A stretch of DNA of 57,866 nt from NCBI GenBank assembly GCA_012719535.1, contig JAAYAC010000019.1, positions 1 through 57,866 on the forward strand, read 5' to 3'. Source of the DNA: Syntrophomonadaceae bacterium. GTDB lineage: Bacteria; Bacillota; Syntrophomonadia; Syntrophomonadales; Syntrophothermaceae. The position numbers were made by a program, and so were the translations under genes. The notes under the pieces were generated by a model. That model worked only from the letters and a program-made list of their open reading frames with translations. It was not told where the DNA came from and did no database searches. Positions 9,858 through 20,214 of this stretch are shown piece by piece (within the stretch, counting starts at the first letter, position 1; each line of letters opens with the position of its first letter).

Positions 9858-11321
9858 GTGAGGAGGATAATAACCTACCTGGGGATAGCGGTCCTGGGAG
9901 TCGTTGGAGCCGTGTTTTTTCTTCACCTGGGTGATAGCTCTGCCGGGGGAAGCTGGCTGGTGAGTAAACAGGCAGGAAATGCTGCGGGAGAAAGTTTTCC
10001 CCCCAGTCAGGAAACTACCTACCGGATGGGTCTCTACCTGGACACCGCTTCCCTGGGTATTTACGGGAAAAGTGTCATTGAAACCAGGAACAACCTTTCC
10101 CACCCGCTGGAAGACCTCTATTTTACCGTTTACCCTAACGCATTCCAGACCCGGGAGCACACGCCTGCACCTATCTCCGCCTACCGCGGGGGATTTGACC
10201 CGGGATGGTTGCAGGTAACGGAGGTCCGGGTAAATGGTCGTCCCGCGGAATTCACGATGCAAGACATTTCGCTCCGGGTTCTTCTGGCGGAGGATGTACT
10301 TCCCGGTCAGCACTTGAGTATAACGATGAACTGGAAGGGGAAAATCCCGCGGGCGGCGTACCGCTACGGGGCACAGGACGGGGTCATCATGCTGGGCAAT
10401 TTTTACCCGGCGCTCAACGTTCGGCAGGGAGATAAATGGCTGCTTGCCGCCAACACCGCGTTCGGGGACCCGTTCTGCTGGCCGTGTGCTGATTTCCAGG
10501 TAAAGATTAATGTTCCTTCCGAGTACCAGGTCATTTCCACCGGGACCACCCTGAGTCGAGAAGCCGAGGCCAGTGGCCGGGATACGGTGTTGATTGAAGC
10601 ACCCCGGGCCCGCGACTTTGCCCTGGTGGCCTGCTGGCAGCACCTGGAGTTGTCAGCGGAGCTGATGGGAGTTACCGTCAAGTGCCACGTGTTACCGACA
10701 GACCAGGCGACCGGCCGTCAGGTCCTGGCCAGAGCTACCAAAGTGTTGAAGTACTTTGCCTGTACCTTCGGGTCCTACCCTTACCCCGAAATAGATATTG
10801 TTCAGGTACCTATGGAGGGGTTCCAGGGCATGGAGTATTCGGGGCTGGTCTTCCTGCGGGACGAGGTTTGGCACCCGTCTTACGGGGATGAAAGGCGAGA
10901 TTTCCTGGTGGCCCACGAGCTAGCTCACCAGTGGTGGTTTGGCCTGGTCGGCAACGACCAGCTCAGAGAGCCCTGGCTCGACGAAGGATTGGCCAACTGG
11001 TCGGCACGCCGTTACCTCAAGGAGATGGAAGGCAAGGAGTACCCGGCCAGGTATGATGTCCACCACAACACCAACCTGGCTCGCGAATTGGGACAGATGG
11101 GATCGCGCCACGAGTATCTTGGCACCGCCTATAATGACGGGGAGGCGTTCTGGTTGGCTCTGGAAGGAGAACTGGGCGAAGCAAAGGTTACGCAGATCTT
11201 GCGCAGTTACCTGGCCAGCTATCGCTACCGGATCGCTTCCGCCCGTGACCTAAGGGATATCATAGAAAAAGAAGCATGCCGGGATATGTCACCGTTTTTT
11301 GAAAAATGGTTCAGCGACTAA
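9858..11321 (+). CDS. M1-family (gluzincin) membrane or secreted metallopeptidase
   Basis: 487 residues, GTG start behind GGGGAAAG, with an N-terminal hydrophobic anchor or signal (YLGIAVLGVVGAVFFL). The zinc site is intact: HELAH at about residues 353-357 and the third ligand Glu at about 376 in WLDEGLANW, exactly 19 residues after the second His, as in M1 aminopeptidases. A GFQGMEYSGLV segment stands where M1 enzymes have GAMEN, so the exopeptidase signature is altered (GMEYS). Both N-terminal beta domain and catalytic domain are present, but the long C-terminal HEAT-like domain of classic aminopeptidase N is absent. Its position after the SLH genes suggests processing or recycling of surface proteins or peptides. 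Substrate is not predictable. Confidence 0.85.
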   Translation: MRRIITYLGIAVLGVVGAVFFLHLGDSSAGGSWLVSKQAGNAAGESFPPSQETTYRMGLYLDTASLGIYGKSVIETRNNLSHPLEDLYFTVYPNAFQTREHTPAPISAYRGGFDPGWLQVTEVRVNGRPAEFTMQDISLRVLLAEDVLPGQHLSITMNWKGKIPRAAYRYGAQDGVIMLGNFYPALNVRQGDKWLLAANTAFGDPFCWPCADFQVKINVPSEYQVISTGTTLSREAEASGRDTVLIEAPRARDFALVACWQHLELSAELMGVTVKCHVLPTDQATGRQVLARATKVLKYFACTFGSYPYPEIDIVQVPMEGFQGMEYSGLVFLRDEVWHPSYGDERRDFLVAHELAHQWWFGLVGNDQLREPWLDEGLANWSARRYLKEMEGKEYPARYDVHHNTNLARELGQMGSRHEYLGTAYNDGEAFWLALEGELGEAKVTQILRSYLASYRYRIASARDLRDIIEKEACRDMSPFFEKWFSD

Positions 11322-11407
11322 GGACAGGCAGGAGAAACGAACCTGCTTGGTGAATCACCTATGGGAAGGAGTAGTGAACCTGTGGCTCCTGATACGGAGG
11401 TGATTTA

Positions 11408-11869
11408 ATGGAAAACCCGGCATTTCTATATACTTTGATAAACAAGCTGTTTCTAGCTGCCAGCGAAACCCTGCAGGAAGTTCCGGGTGGCGATGTTTCC
11501 CTGGAAAATATCATAGAGAATCTTTCCAGGAGGGTGTTTGATGAGTTCAAGAGAGACTACTACCCCAGGGGAACCAGTCCCAAGGATTTCGCCACTGCCT
11601 GGATAAGGGTACTGGGGAAACAAGGTTTTCTGGCGGAAAGTCATTACGAGTTCGTCGAGGAAGGGGATAACCTCAAGGTGGCCATCTTCAATGGCAGCTG
11701 TGCCTACCGTGAGTATTGCCACCAAGCGGAAAGAGAGGGTATCCTATTTATATGTCCGCGGATGACCAGCATCAAGTGGGTTATTGCCCGTTCGCTAGAA
11801 AAGCCTTACCGGGTGACCCCGGAAGCGATAATTCACAGCGACGTGTGTGTAGGGACCATTCATCTGTAA
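11408..11869 (+). CDS. Conserved-looking hypothetical protein with four cysteines
   Basis: 153 residues, well-formed ribosome site (CGGAGGTGATTTA) before the ATG. No signal peptide or membrane segment. Four cysteines at residues 98, 104, 116 and 147 (SCAYREYC, FICPR, DVCVG) could coordinate a metal or form an effector pocket. The C-terminal half loosely recalls small V4R/hydrocarbon-binding-type proteins, but I do not claim membership. It is isolated, between the peptidase and a convergent minus-strand gene, so context gives no function. Confidence 0.65.
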   Translation: MENPAFLYTLINKLFLAASETLQEVPGGDVSLENIIENLSRRVFDEFKRDYYPRGTSPKDFATAWIRVLGKQGFLAESHYEFVEEGDNLKVAIFNGSCAYREYCHQAEREGILFICPRMTSIKWVIARSLEKPYRVTPEAIIHSDVCVGTIHL

Positions 11870-11880
11870 GGGAAGTTGAT

Positions 11881-11899
11881 TCGGGGTAGTGCCCTTTTT
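11881..11899 (+). terminator. Possible weak terminator between convergent genes
   Basis: After the preceding stop codon a short AAGGG (about 11869-11873) can pair across a roughly 19-base loop with CCCTT at 11891, followed by a run of T. The stem is only five pairs, so this is a weak candidate. Confidence 0.25.
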
Positions 11900-12007
11900 T
11901 GAAAGTATCAGCGTGCATTTTGCGGTTCCAAAACCATTTTCCATAGCAGCCAGCCGTGGGAATTGCCCGGGGCTGGCTGTCAACTGTCTCGCGGGAATGC
12001 CCCGGTT

Positions 12008-12313
12008 TTACAGGTTGCCCCCGCAGGCTCTCAAGATACCAGCCGCCTGCTCTGCTTCTGCTGGCGGCGCTACTACGGTTACCAGCCAGCGGTAGCCCAC
12101 TTCCCAAGGCTCGAGCAAGGTGTCGTCACCCAGCTGGGAGAGGGAGTTGATAAGGTGATAACTCCCCGGGTCATCGATACCGTCGGTGGCGGGGACTTTA
12201 GCGAGGCTGGTTTCCTTAAAGCCCCGTTCATTCAGCAGGTGCACGGCGCGGGAGGCCATGCGGTTGCTGGGGAAATAAGCCAATACGGCGCGCTCGTTTC
12301 CATCAAGCTGCAT
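12008..12313 (-). CDS. Small YflT-like (general stress protein 17M-type) protein
   Basis: 101 residues on the minus strand. The start is supported by an AAGGGGGT ribosome site seven bases before the ATG (complement of 12321-12328). The pattern is an N-terminal beta-alpha-beta unit (AVLAYFPSNRMASRAVHLLNERGF) and a C-terminal strand/helix (WLVTVVAPPAEAEQAAGILRACGG). This resembles small ferredoxin-fold proteins of the YflT family, where the ends have the same 'vgvF.....a..ai..L...G' and 'a..iL...Ga' spacing. It is transcribed divergently from argS. Function is unknown and the family assignment is tentative. Confidence 0.6.
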   Translation of the reverse strand: MQLDGNERAVLAYFPSNRMASRAVHLLNERGFKETSLAKVPATDGIDDPGSYHLINSLSQLGDDTLLEPWEVGYRWLVTVVAPPAEAEQAAGILRACGGNL

Positions 12314-12398
12314 TATCTCAAACCCCCTTTTAAAATTAGTGTTTCCCAGCCATAATTTTATATGGGGGTAAAATCATACATTGGCAGGGAGGACTACT

Positions 12399-14081
12399 AT
12401 GAATCTGGTGGAGAATATCCAGGGGCAGTTGCGGAAAAGGGTGGAAGCTGCGTTGCAGGTTGCCAGGGACGAGGGGCAACTTTCGTTCCAGGAAGTGCCA
12501 CCGTTTATTATCGAGGTTCCCCGAGAAAAGCAGCATGGAGACTATGCGTGTAACGTGGCCATGTTGCTGGCCAGGCAGGCCCGGATGGCGCCACCCCGAA
12601 TCGCGGCCATGCTCGCCGGTTACCTTGGTGCAGCGGGAGATACCCTCATCGACCGCGTAGAGGTGGCCGGGGCGGGGTTCATTAATTTCTTTCTCAAAGA
12701 TGACTGGCTGTTCGATGTTCCCCGGGTGGTATGGGAGAACGGGACCAAATACGGATGGGCAGCTCCCCGGGGAAAGAAGGTCCAGGTGGAATTTGTCAGT
12801 GCTAACCCCACCGGCAATCTTCACATGGGCAACGCCCGGGGCGGGGCGCTGGGGGACAGCCTGGCAAACATCTTGAGTATGGCCGGTTACGAGGTCGAAA
12901 GGGAGTACTACATAAACGATGCCGGCAACCAGATTGAACTGTTTGGTCTATCCCTAGAGGCGCGCTACCTGGAGATGTGTGGGCGTGAATTCCAGTTTCC
13001 CGAGGGCGGCTATGCCGGGGAAGACGTAGCGGAGACCGTCCGTCATTTTATACAGCACCAAGGTGATTCCCTGGCAGACGTGGAACCCGGGCTACGGCGG
13101 AAAAAGCTTATCGAGTTTGCCCTGCAAGAAAAGCTGGATTACATTAAGGCTACCCTGAAGGAATTTGGTATCAACTATGACGTCTGGTTTAGCGAACAAA
13201 GCCTGCACAACTCTGGTAAAATAGAAGAGGTGGTCAATGAACTCAGGGAGCGGGGGTACCTGTACGAAAAGGAAGGGGCCTGGTGGTTCAAAACCGGGAA
13301 TGGCGAGGACGAAAAGGACGAGGTAGTTATCCGTAATAACGGTGTGCCCACCTACTTCGCGGCTGATATCGCTTACCACAAAAACAAGTTCGAGCGCGGG
13401 TTTGACTGGGTAATCAACATTTGGGGTGCGGACCACCACGGTCATGTGGCACGAATGAAGGCGGCCATGGCGGCGCTGGGTTTTGCTCCGGACAAACTGG
13501 ATGTGATACTGATGCAGCTGGTCAGGTTGTACCGGGGTGGCGAAGTAGTACGGATGTCCAAGCGAACCGGGACCCTGGTGACTTTAAACGAGCTGATTGA
13601 GGAAGTGGGGCGGGATGCAGCCCGGTTTTTCTTTGTAATCAGGAGCCCGGACAGCCACCTGGATTTCGACCTGGAACTGGCTAAGAAGGAAAGCCAGGAA
13701 AACCCGGTGTACTATGTCCAGTATGCTCACGCCCGTATTTGCAGTATAATTAGACAGGCGGAATCGGCCGGGATTAAATTGCAACACCCGGCCAAGATAA
13801 ATTTCCGGCTGCTGAAGGAACCGCAGGAACTGGACTTGCTGCGCAAGGTGGCTGAATTCCCCAACGAAATACTGGCAGCAGCCGACACCCTGAGTCCTCA
13901 CCGGATAGCTAGATATGTTCTGGACCTGGCGGGCATGTTCCACAGTTATTACAACCACTTCCGGGTTTTAAACGAGCGGGAAGAGTTGAGAGATGCCCGT
14001 TTGGTGTTGGTTGAAATAGTTAGAAGGACCATCAAGAATTCTCTTAACGCGCTCGGGGTATCTGCCCCGGAAAGGATGTAG
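12399..14081 (+). CDS. argS: Arginyl-tRNA synthetase
   Basis: 560 residues, class I aminoacyl-tRNA synthetase charging tRNA-Arg. The start is the ATG after AGGGAGGACT; a frame extension to a TTG 18 bases upstream is not needed. Visible landmarks: N-terminal Add-1 domain, HMGN at about 142-145 (HIGH motif), RMSKR at about 385-389 (KMSKS-like loop), and a C-terminal anticodon-binding helical domain ending in [14 protein letters not shown], typical of ArgS ends. Downstream lie a delta-like gene and pyrG, the same neighbourhood as in Bacillus. Confidence 0.97.
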   Translation: MNLVENIQGQLRKRVEAALQVARDEGQLSFQEVPPFIIEVPREKQHGDYACNVAMLLARQARMAPPRIAAMLAGYLGAAGDTLIDRVEVAGAGFINFFLKDDWLFDVPRVVWENGTKYGWAAPRGKKVQVEFVSANPTGNLHMGNARGGALGDSLANILSMAGYEVEREYYINDAGNQIELFGLSLEARYLEMCGREFQFPEGGYAGEDVAETVRHFIQHQGDSLADVEPGLRRKKLIEFALQEKLDYIKATLKEFGINYDVWFSEQSLHNSGKIEEVVNELRERGYLYEKEGAWWFKTGNGEDEKDEVVIRNNGVPTYFAADIAYHKNKFERGFDWVINIWGADHHGHVARMKAAMAALGFAPDKLDVILMQLVRLYRGGEVVRMSKRTGTLVTLNELIEEVGRDAARFFFVIRSPDSHLDFDLELAKKESQENPVYYVQYAHARICSIIRQAESAGIKLQHPAKINFRLLKEPQELDLLRKVAEFPNEILAAADTLSPHRIARYVLDLAGMFHSYYNHFRVLNEREELRDARLVLVEIVRRTIKNSLNALGVSAPERM

Positions 14082-14089
14082 GGGGAATA

Positions 14090-14305
14090 ATGGTGACGGG
14101 AAAGAAAAGTGAAGCAGATTGGGCGTTTCAGATACTCCAAGAAAAGCAGGGCCCGGTTTCGGCCCGGGAGCTGGTGGAAGATGTTCTGCGCCGCATGAAC
14201 CGGGAAGTGAATTCCACCAACATGGCCTCAGTGTACACGCAGATTAATCTGGACAACCGTTTGACCCATGTGGGGGATGGGTATTGGGCGATCAGGATAA
14301 GATAG
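14090..14305 (+). CDS. Mini RNA polymerase delta-like protein (HARE-HTH domain only)
   Basis: 71 residues, nine bases after argS. The whole protein is a HARE-HTH winged-helix domain (WAFQILQEKQGPVSARELVE ... VYTQINLDNRLTHVGDGYWA), the same domain that forms the N-terminus of the delta subunit RpoE of Firmicutes. The Bacillus delta subunit is about 170 residues with a long acidic unstructured tail that displaces nucleic acid; that tail is absent here. Position between argS and pyrG matches Bacillus rpoE. It may bind RNA polymerase without the release activity, or be a general DNA-binding remnant. Confidence 0.8.
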   Translation: MVTGKKSEADWAFQILQEKQGPVSARELVEDVLRRMNREVNSTNMASVYTQINLDNRLTHVGDGYWAIRIR

Positions 14306-14316
14306 GAGGGAAAAAG

Positions 14317-14976
14317 GTGAAGATCACCTGGTTTGGGCATGCCTGTTTCCTTATCGAGGGCGGTGGACTGAGGATTGTCACCGACCCTTTTGATGCATCG
14401 GTGGGGTATGAGGTCCCCGGGGTGAGGGCGGACGTGGTTACCGTCAGCCATGAGCATTACGACCACAACGCGGTCGGCAATGTACATGGCAACCCTCGCG
14501 TTATCCGCCAGCCCGGCGAATTCCAGCTTGATGGGGTGACCATAAAGGGAATTCCTACATACCATGACCGGTCGCAAGGAAAACAGCGGGGGAAGAACAC
14601 CGTGTACGTGTTCAACCTGGAGGGGATGAGTATCGCGCACCTGGGAGACCTGGGGCACGGGTTAACCCCGGACCAGGTAAAAGCCATGGGCCGGCTCGAT
14701 GTGCTGCTGGTGCCGGTGGGAGGAACGTACACCATTGATGCTCAAGAAGCAGTTCAGGTAGTGAACCAGCTTCAACCACGGGTGGTTATACCCATGCATT
14801 TCAAGACTCCACACTCGACGATCAACATTGCGCCAGTTGAGGGTTTTATCCACAACTATGACCGGGTAGCCAAAAGGCCTTATCTGGAGATGAGTGCCCC
14901 GGAACCGGGAACCGAAATGAAGGTAATATTGCTTGATTACGTGCATTCTGGTAAGGCGGGGAGTAGCCCCGCCTGA
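14317..14976 (+). CDS. UPF0173-family metal-dependent hydrolase (metallo-beta-lactamase fold)
   Basis: 219 residues. I choose the GTG behind AGGAGGGAAAAAG; the frame extends upstream over the preceding gene without a ribosome site. The chain begins with the family hallmark KITWFGHACFLIEGGG, contains HEHYDHN (metal-binding HxHxDH) near residue 46, and HLGDLGH plus PMHFKTP as later metal ligands, consistent with an intact binuclear site. Length fits the YtkL/UPF0173 family (about 225). The physiological substrate of this family is not established. A terminator hairpin overlaps its last codons. Confidence 0.85.
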   Translation: MKITWFGHACFLIEGGGLRIVTDPFDASVGYEVPGVRADVVTVSHEHYDHNAVGNVHGNPRVIRQPGEFQLDGVTIKGIPTYHDRSQGKQRGKNTVYVFNLEGMSIAHLGDLGHGLTPDQVKAMGRLDVLLVPVGGTYTIDAQEAVQVVNQLQPRVVIPMHFKTPHSTINIAPVEGFIHNYDRVAKRPYLEMSAPEPGTEMKVILLDYVHSGKAGSSPA

Positions 14977-14980
14977 TTTT
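14954..14980 (+). terminator. Intrinsic terminator overlapping the stop codon
   Basis: AGGCGGGG (14954-14961), a five-base loop, then CCCCGCCT (14967-14974), followed by GATTTT. The 8-bp GC-rich stem ends inside the TGA stop, so the last six codons of the hydrolase are part of the hairpin. It separates the argS group from pyrG. Confidence 0.7.
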
Positions 14981-15003
14981 GGGCCTGGCGGACAGAGTTA
15001 TAA

Positions 15004-16653
<1,650 letters not shown>

Positions 16654-16663
16654 TCATAAGACA

Positions 16664-16691
16664 GACGGCCCACCCTGGTGGGTGGGCCGTC
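16664..16691 (+). terminator. Strong hairpin after pyrG
   Basis: GACGGCCCACC (16664-16674) pairs with GGTGGGCCGTC (16681-16691) around a six-base loop, an 11-bp GC-rich stem 10 bases after the pyrG stop. A clear T run is missing, so it may be a terminator of low U content or an RNA-stabilising hairpin. Confidence 0.55.
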
Positions 16692-16996
16692 CGCCGTTCG
16701 CCTTGCAGCAACACTCTCAGCGGTTATTCAGGTTCGGTGTCATTGTTTCTCTTTCTCGGACTACCTCTTTCTTCAGTCTACCAGTAGTCTATTCGTCTCC
16801 GCCACATTTTATCCCTGCTCAGCTATTCGGTAATCAGACAGGAATTCCTGCTTGTTGGAGAAGTTTTTCCTTCTGGCAGGTCTGTTTAAGGTGAAAGCTA
16901 TAGCCTGCGCAGGATGTGGTTCCTGCTCAGCCAGGTAGGGTTCTACGTCTAAGAGACAAGCAAACCGGTTGCGAGATTCTTTCGAGGGAGATTACA
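16692..16996. other. Intergenic region with several short palindromes and a tiny Cys-rich reading frame
   Basis: No convincing protein gene. It holds a perfect 12-bp palindrome CAGGAATTCCTG (near 16840) and GCAGGA-n6-TCCTGC (near 16909-16926). At 16891-16938 a GTG-started 15-codon frame encodes MKAIACAGCGSCSAR, whose Cys spacing recalls a ferredoxin cluster. It ends before the FemAB ribosome site. The palindromes could be operator sites for the following operon; the peptide could be a relic. Confidence 0.4.
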
Positions 16997-18085
16997 ATGT
17001 ACGAGATCCGCGTATTGAACGAGGGGGACCGTGAGCGATTTAGCGAATTCGTGTCCCGCCATCCCAAAGGGCATATTCTGCAGACCTGGGAATGGGGCCG
17101 GGTCAAGGCCAGCACCGGATGGCAGCCGGTGCCGCTGGTTATGGAGAAAAGCGGCATTATAGTTGGAGCCATGATGATACTAAAAAGGCGTATTCCTCTT
17201 CCCCTGTGTAACCGGTGCATTTTCTATGCTCCCCGGGGGCCAGTGGTGGATTACCATGACCGGGAGCGGGTTAATGCCCTCCTGGAGGGGGCCCAGGCTG
17301 TGGCCCGCCAGCACGGGGCCATTTTCTTGAAGATCGACCCGGATATACCGGTGCAAGACACGGTTTTCACGGCGATGCTTAAAGAAAACGGCTTCAGGAA
17401 AACGGTCACCGCGGAAGGCTTCGAGGGAGTTCAACCCACCTTTGTCTTCCGCCTGGACATTACTCCTTCCGAGGACGAACTGCTGGCCAACATGGCCCCC
17501 AAAACCCGCTACAACATACGCCTGGCCGCGCGTAAGGGGGTAAAGATCTACCAGGTCGAGGATAAGCAAGAGTTGAAAACATTCTACGAGCTGCTGAAAG
17601 AAACTGCCCAGCGGGACAAATTCCTCATCCGGGGATACGAATACTTCAGTACCATATGGGAGGAGCTAGTTACCCGCGACCTCGCCAGGTTTTTCCTGGC
17701 AGAGTACCAGGGTAAGGCGGTGGCGGGAACGCTGGCCCTCAAACTGGGGGATAAAGCCTGGTACAGCTATGGTGCGTCAAGTAATGAACACCGGAATGTC
17801 ATGCCCAATTACTTGATCCAGTGGACCATGATCCGGTGGGCTCGGGAAAACGGGTGCACGCTGTACGATTTCCGAGGGGTCTCGGGAGATCTTTCCGAGG
17901 ACAACCCCCTGTACGGGCTGTACAGGTTTAAGAAGGGTTTTAATGGTGATTTCGTGGAGTTTGTAGGGGAATGGGACAAGGTTTATTCTCCCTTTTTCTA
18001 CTGGCTGTGGAGCAAAGTACTGCCCCTCTACTACCGGAGCGTCCGCTGGCTTATCCGCTTCAAGAAGGCCCTGCTGGGAAGGTGA
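16997..18085 (+). CDS. FemAB-family peptidyltransferase (GNAT-fold, cell-wall bridge formation)
   Basis: 362 residues. Start ATG follows GAGGGAG; an in-frame extension upstream is rejected because it lacks a ribosome site. The two-part acyltransferase fold of FemA/B/X and MurM is visible: an early HILQTWEWGRVK segment, and a second half with MAPKTRYNIRLAARKG, AGTLALKLGDKAWYSYGAS and DFRGVSG...YRFKKGF near the C-terminus, as in FemX-type proteins. Family members add amino acids from aminoacyl-tRNA to lipid II. It is followed after five bases by an alanine-racemase-fold gene, supporting a peptidoglycan role. The precise amino acid is unknown. Confidence 0.85.
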   Translation: MYEIRVLNEGDRERFSEFVSRHPKGHILQTWEWGRVKASTGWQPVPLVMEKSGIIVGAMMILKRRIPLPLCNRCIFYAPRGPVVDYHDRERVNALLEGAQAVARQHGAIFLKIDPDIPVQDTVFTAMLKENGFRKTVTAEGFEGVQPTFVFRLDITPSEDELLANMAPKTRYNIRLAARKGVKIYQVEDKQELKTFYELLKETAQRDKFLIRGYEYFSTIWEELVTRDLARFFLAEYQGKAVAGTLALKLGDKAWYSYGASSNEHRNVMPNYLIQWTMIRWARENGCTLYDFRGVSGDLSEDNPLYGLYRFKKGFNGDFVEFVGEWDKVYSPFFYWLWSKVLPLYYRSVRWLIRFKKALLGR

Positions 18086-18090
18086 GGAAC

Positions 18091-19293
18091 GTGAGCTCGT
18101 GGTCTTTTAACCGTTGGATTGAGGTAAATACCGACGCACTGGTTCATAACCTGCAGGAGGTCCGGAGCCTGCTGAAGGGGAACACCCGCATAATCGCGGT
18201 ACTGAAGGCGGAGGCGTACGGGCTGGGAGCGGTGGAGACCGCACGGGTTCTGGCCCGACACGGAGTAGACTACTTTGCGGTCAGCTTTGTTCACGAAGCA
18301 GTGGAGATGCGCCGCAATGGTATTGAGGGCAGTATCCTGGTATTCTCCCCGGCCAGCCCGGTCGAGGCACGAACGGCGCTGGAACAGGACCTTACCCTTA
18401 CGGTGGCCAGCCTGGCCGACTACCAGCTCTTATCAACGGTAACCTCCGGCTGTAACCGGCGCTTGAGAATACACCTCAAGCTGGATACCGGGCTGGGACG
18501 TTTCGGCCTGCGCCAACCGGAAGCCCTGGAGGTGGCCCGTCTTGTCCAGGCGAATGGACACCTGTACCTGGAAGGGGTGTATACTCATTTCGCCGAGGCG
18601 GCGGCACGTAGCCCGCGCTATACCTTCAGGCAGTTTACCAGTTTTCAGAAGGCGCTCCGCGATATGGCGCGGGAAGGTATCGAGATTCCCATCCGGCATT
18701 GCTGCAACAGTGCAGCCGCTCTCAGGTTCCCCGCGATGCACCTGGACGCCGTGCGCATCGGGACCCTTCTGGGGGGACAGTACCCCGCCGGTCATGTGCC
18801 CACCCCTTTGCGGTTGCATAATCCTTATCGCTTTAAGGCCCGGGTCGTAGCGGTAAGAGAGCTTCCCCCCGGGAGTTACCTGGGATACTACCGTACCTAC
18901 CGGACCCCGAAGCCTGTTCGGGTAGCGGTGGTCCCGGTGGGATTTGCCGATGGGTTGGGGATGGAGGCCGTGTCCCGCCCGGGTAGCCTGCTGGACCTTC
19001 TGAAGATAGTGGCCAAGCTGGCCGGTTCTTACCTGAACTTCAAACGGTTGGCCCTGAAGGTGAAGCTCGAGGGAGGAGATTACCTGGTACGAGGGAAAGT
19101 CTTTATGCAGTTTTGCCTGGTGGAGTTCCCGGTCGGTTTTCCCCTCAAGGTGGGCGACGTGGTTGAGGTCCCGGTGAAACGGACGCTGGCCGCAAGGGAT
19201 GTTGCCCGCATATACCTTCAGGGTGGCACACCAGCCAGCGTAGAAGTGACGGAAAAGAGGACAGCCAGCGTCAGCGAGGAGGTTAGCGTTTGA
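18091..19293 (+). CDS. Divergent alanine racemase-fold (PLP, type III) protein
   Basis: 400 residues, GTG start five bases after the FemAB stop with GGAAGGTGAGG in between. The N-terminal TIM barrel is clearly alanine racemase-like: IAVLKAEAYGLG carries the PLP lysine (K39), and GLGRFGL, GVYTHFA, CCNSAAALRFP and DAVRIG follow. The C-terminal domain departs from the family: GYYRTY retains the catalytic-Tyr position, but GYADG has become GFADG, the RxCMDQ segment has become GKVFMQFC (the usual Asp is Gln), an insertion of some 25 residues precedes it, and the final Tyr-bearing segment is missing. It may be a low-activity racemase, a racemase for another amino acid, or a PLP-binding paralogue. 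Confidence 0.75.
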   Translation: MSSWSFNRWIEVNTDALVHNLQEVRSLLKGNTRIIAVLKAEAYGLGAVETARVLARHGVDYFAVSFVHEAVEMRRNGIEGSILVFSPASPVEARTALEQDLTLTVASLADYQLLSTVTSGCNRRLRIHLKLDTGLGRFGLRQPEALEVARLVQANGHLYLEGVYTHFAEAAARSPRYTFRQFTSFQKALRDMAREGIEIPIRHCCNSAAALRFPAMHLDAVRIGTLLGGQYPAGHVPTPLRLHNPYRFKARVVAVRELPPGSYLGYYRTYRTPKPVRVAVVPVGFADGLGMEAVSRPGSLLDLLKIVAKLAGSYLNFKRLALKVKLEGGDYLVRGKVFMQFCLVEFPVGFPLKVGDVVEVPVKRTLAARDVARIYLQGGTPASVEVTEKRTASVSEEVSV

Positions 19294-20180
19294 AGCAGAG
19301 ACTCTTGACAGGTTTCATTATTGCCTTTTGCTTGGTGGTGCTGGTTGTGGCGGTAAGGTGGAGCCCACCGGCTTCCAGCAGCCGGAATGTTTCCGAATCC
19401 ATAGGAGTAATCCGGGTGGAAGGAACGCTGATGAGTGGAAGCGGGACGGGGCTGGGTAGCAATATCGCCAGCTCGGTTGAAATCATGGAGGTCCTGCAGA
19501 CCGCCCAAAAAAGGGATGATATTAAAGCGGTACTCATCCGCATCGACAGCCCGGGTGGCACCCCGGTGGCGGCTCAGGAAATTGGAGAGGAGATAAACAA
19601 GTTGAAGAAGGTGGGTAAGCCCGTCGTGGCCTCCATGGGAGATGTAGCGGCCTCAGGCGCTTACTGGATCGCGGCAAGCTGTGACGAGATTTATGCCAAC
19701 CCCGCCACCACCACCGGTAGCATAGGAGTCATTACCGAGATAACCAACCTGAAAGACCTGCTGGACAAGTTGGGTATCAGAACGGAGGTCATTAAAAGCG
19801 GGTCTTACAAGGACATGGGGTCGTCATTCCGTGAACTTACCCCGCAGGAGCGACAGCTGCTGCAGGGGCTGATCGACGAGCTACACGGACAGTTTTTGCA
19901 ACAGGTGGAAAAAGGGCGCAGGGGAAAGATGACCCTTGAGGAGATACGCCGGATAGCGGATGGGAGGGTGGTCTCCGGAACAGAAGCCAGGAAACTTGGC
20001 CTGGTGGACCACCTGGGCAATTACTATGATGCCCTGGACGGAGCCGCCAGACTGGCTGGTATCACCGGGGAGCCCGCCGTGGTTGAGCTGAACGCTGTCG
20101 ACCCCTGGAGCAGGTTGTTGTCGCGGTTTTCTTTGGAGAGCCTGCTGAATGGTGCTGCCCGGATGCAGATAAGGTTCTGA
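19290..20180 (+). CDS. sppA: Signal peptide peptidase SppA (S49 family)
   Basis: 296 residues, TTG start overlapping the preceding TGA (TTGA), indicating translational coupling. One N-terminal membrane helix (LLTGFIIAFCLVVLVVAV) is followed by a single S49 domain of the short Gram-positive type. The catalytic Ser lies in GDVAASGAYW and the general-base Lys in KSGSYKDMGS. IRIDSPGGTPVA forms the conserved oxyanion region. The active site is expected outside the membrane, cleaving leftover signal peptides. It is co-transcribed with the cell-wall genes before it. Confidence 0.93.
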   Translation: MKQRLLTGFIIAFCLVVLVVAVRWSPPASSSRNVSESIGVIRVEGTLMSGSGTGLGSNIASSVEIMEVLQTAQKRDDIKAVLIRIDSPGGTPVAAQEIGEEINKLKKVGKPVVASMGDVAASGAYWIAASCDEIYANPATTTGSIGVITEITNLKDLLDKLGIRTEVIKSGSYKDMGSSFRELTPQERQLLQGLIDELHGQFLQQVEKGRRGKMTLEEIRRIADGRVVSGTEARKLGLVDHLGNYYDALDGAARLAGITGEPAVVELNAVDPWSRLLSRFSLESLLNGAARMQIRF

Positions 20181-20214
20181 GGTTACATAGCAGTCTTCGG
20201 GAAGGAGAAAGACA

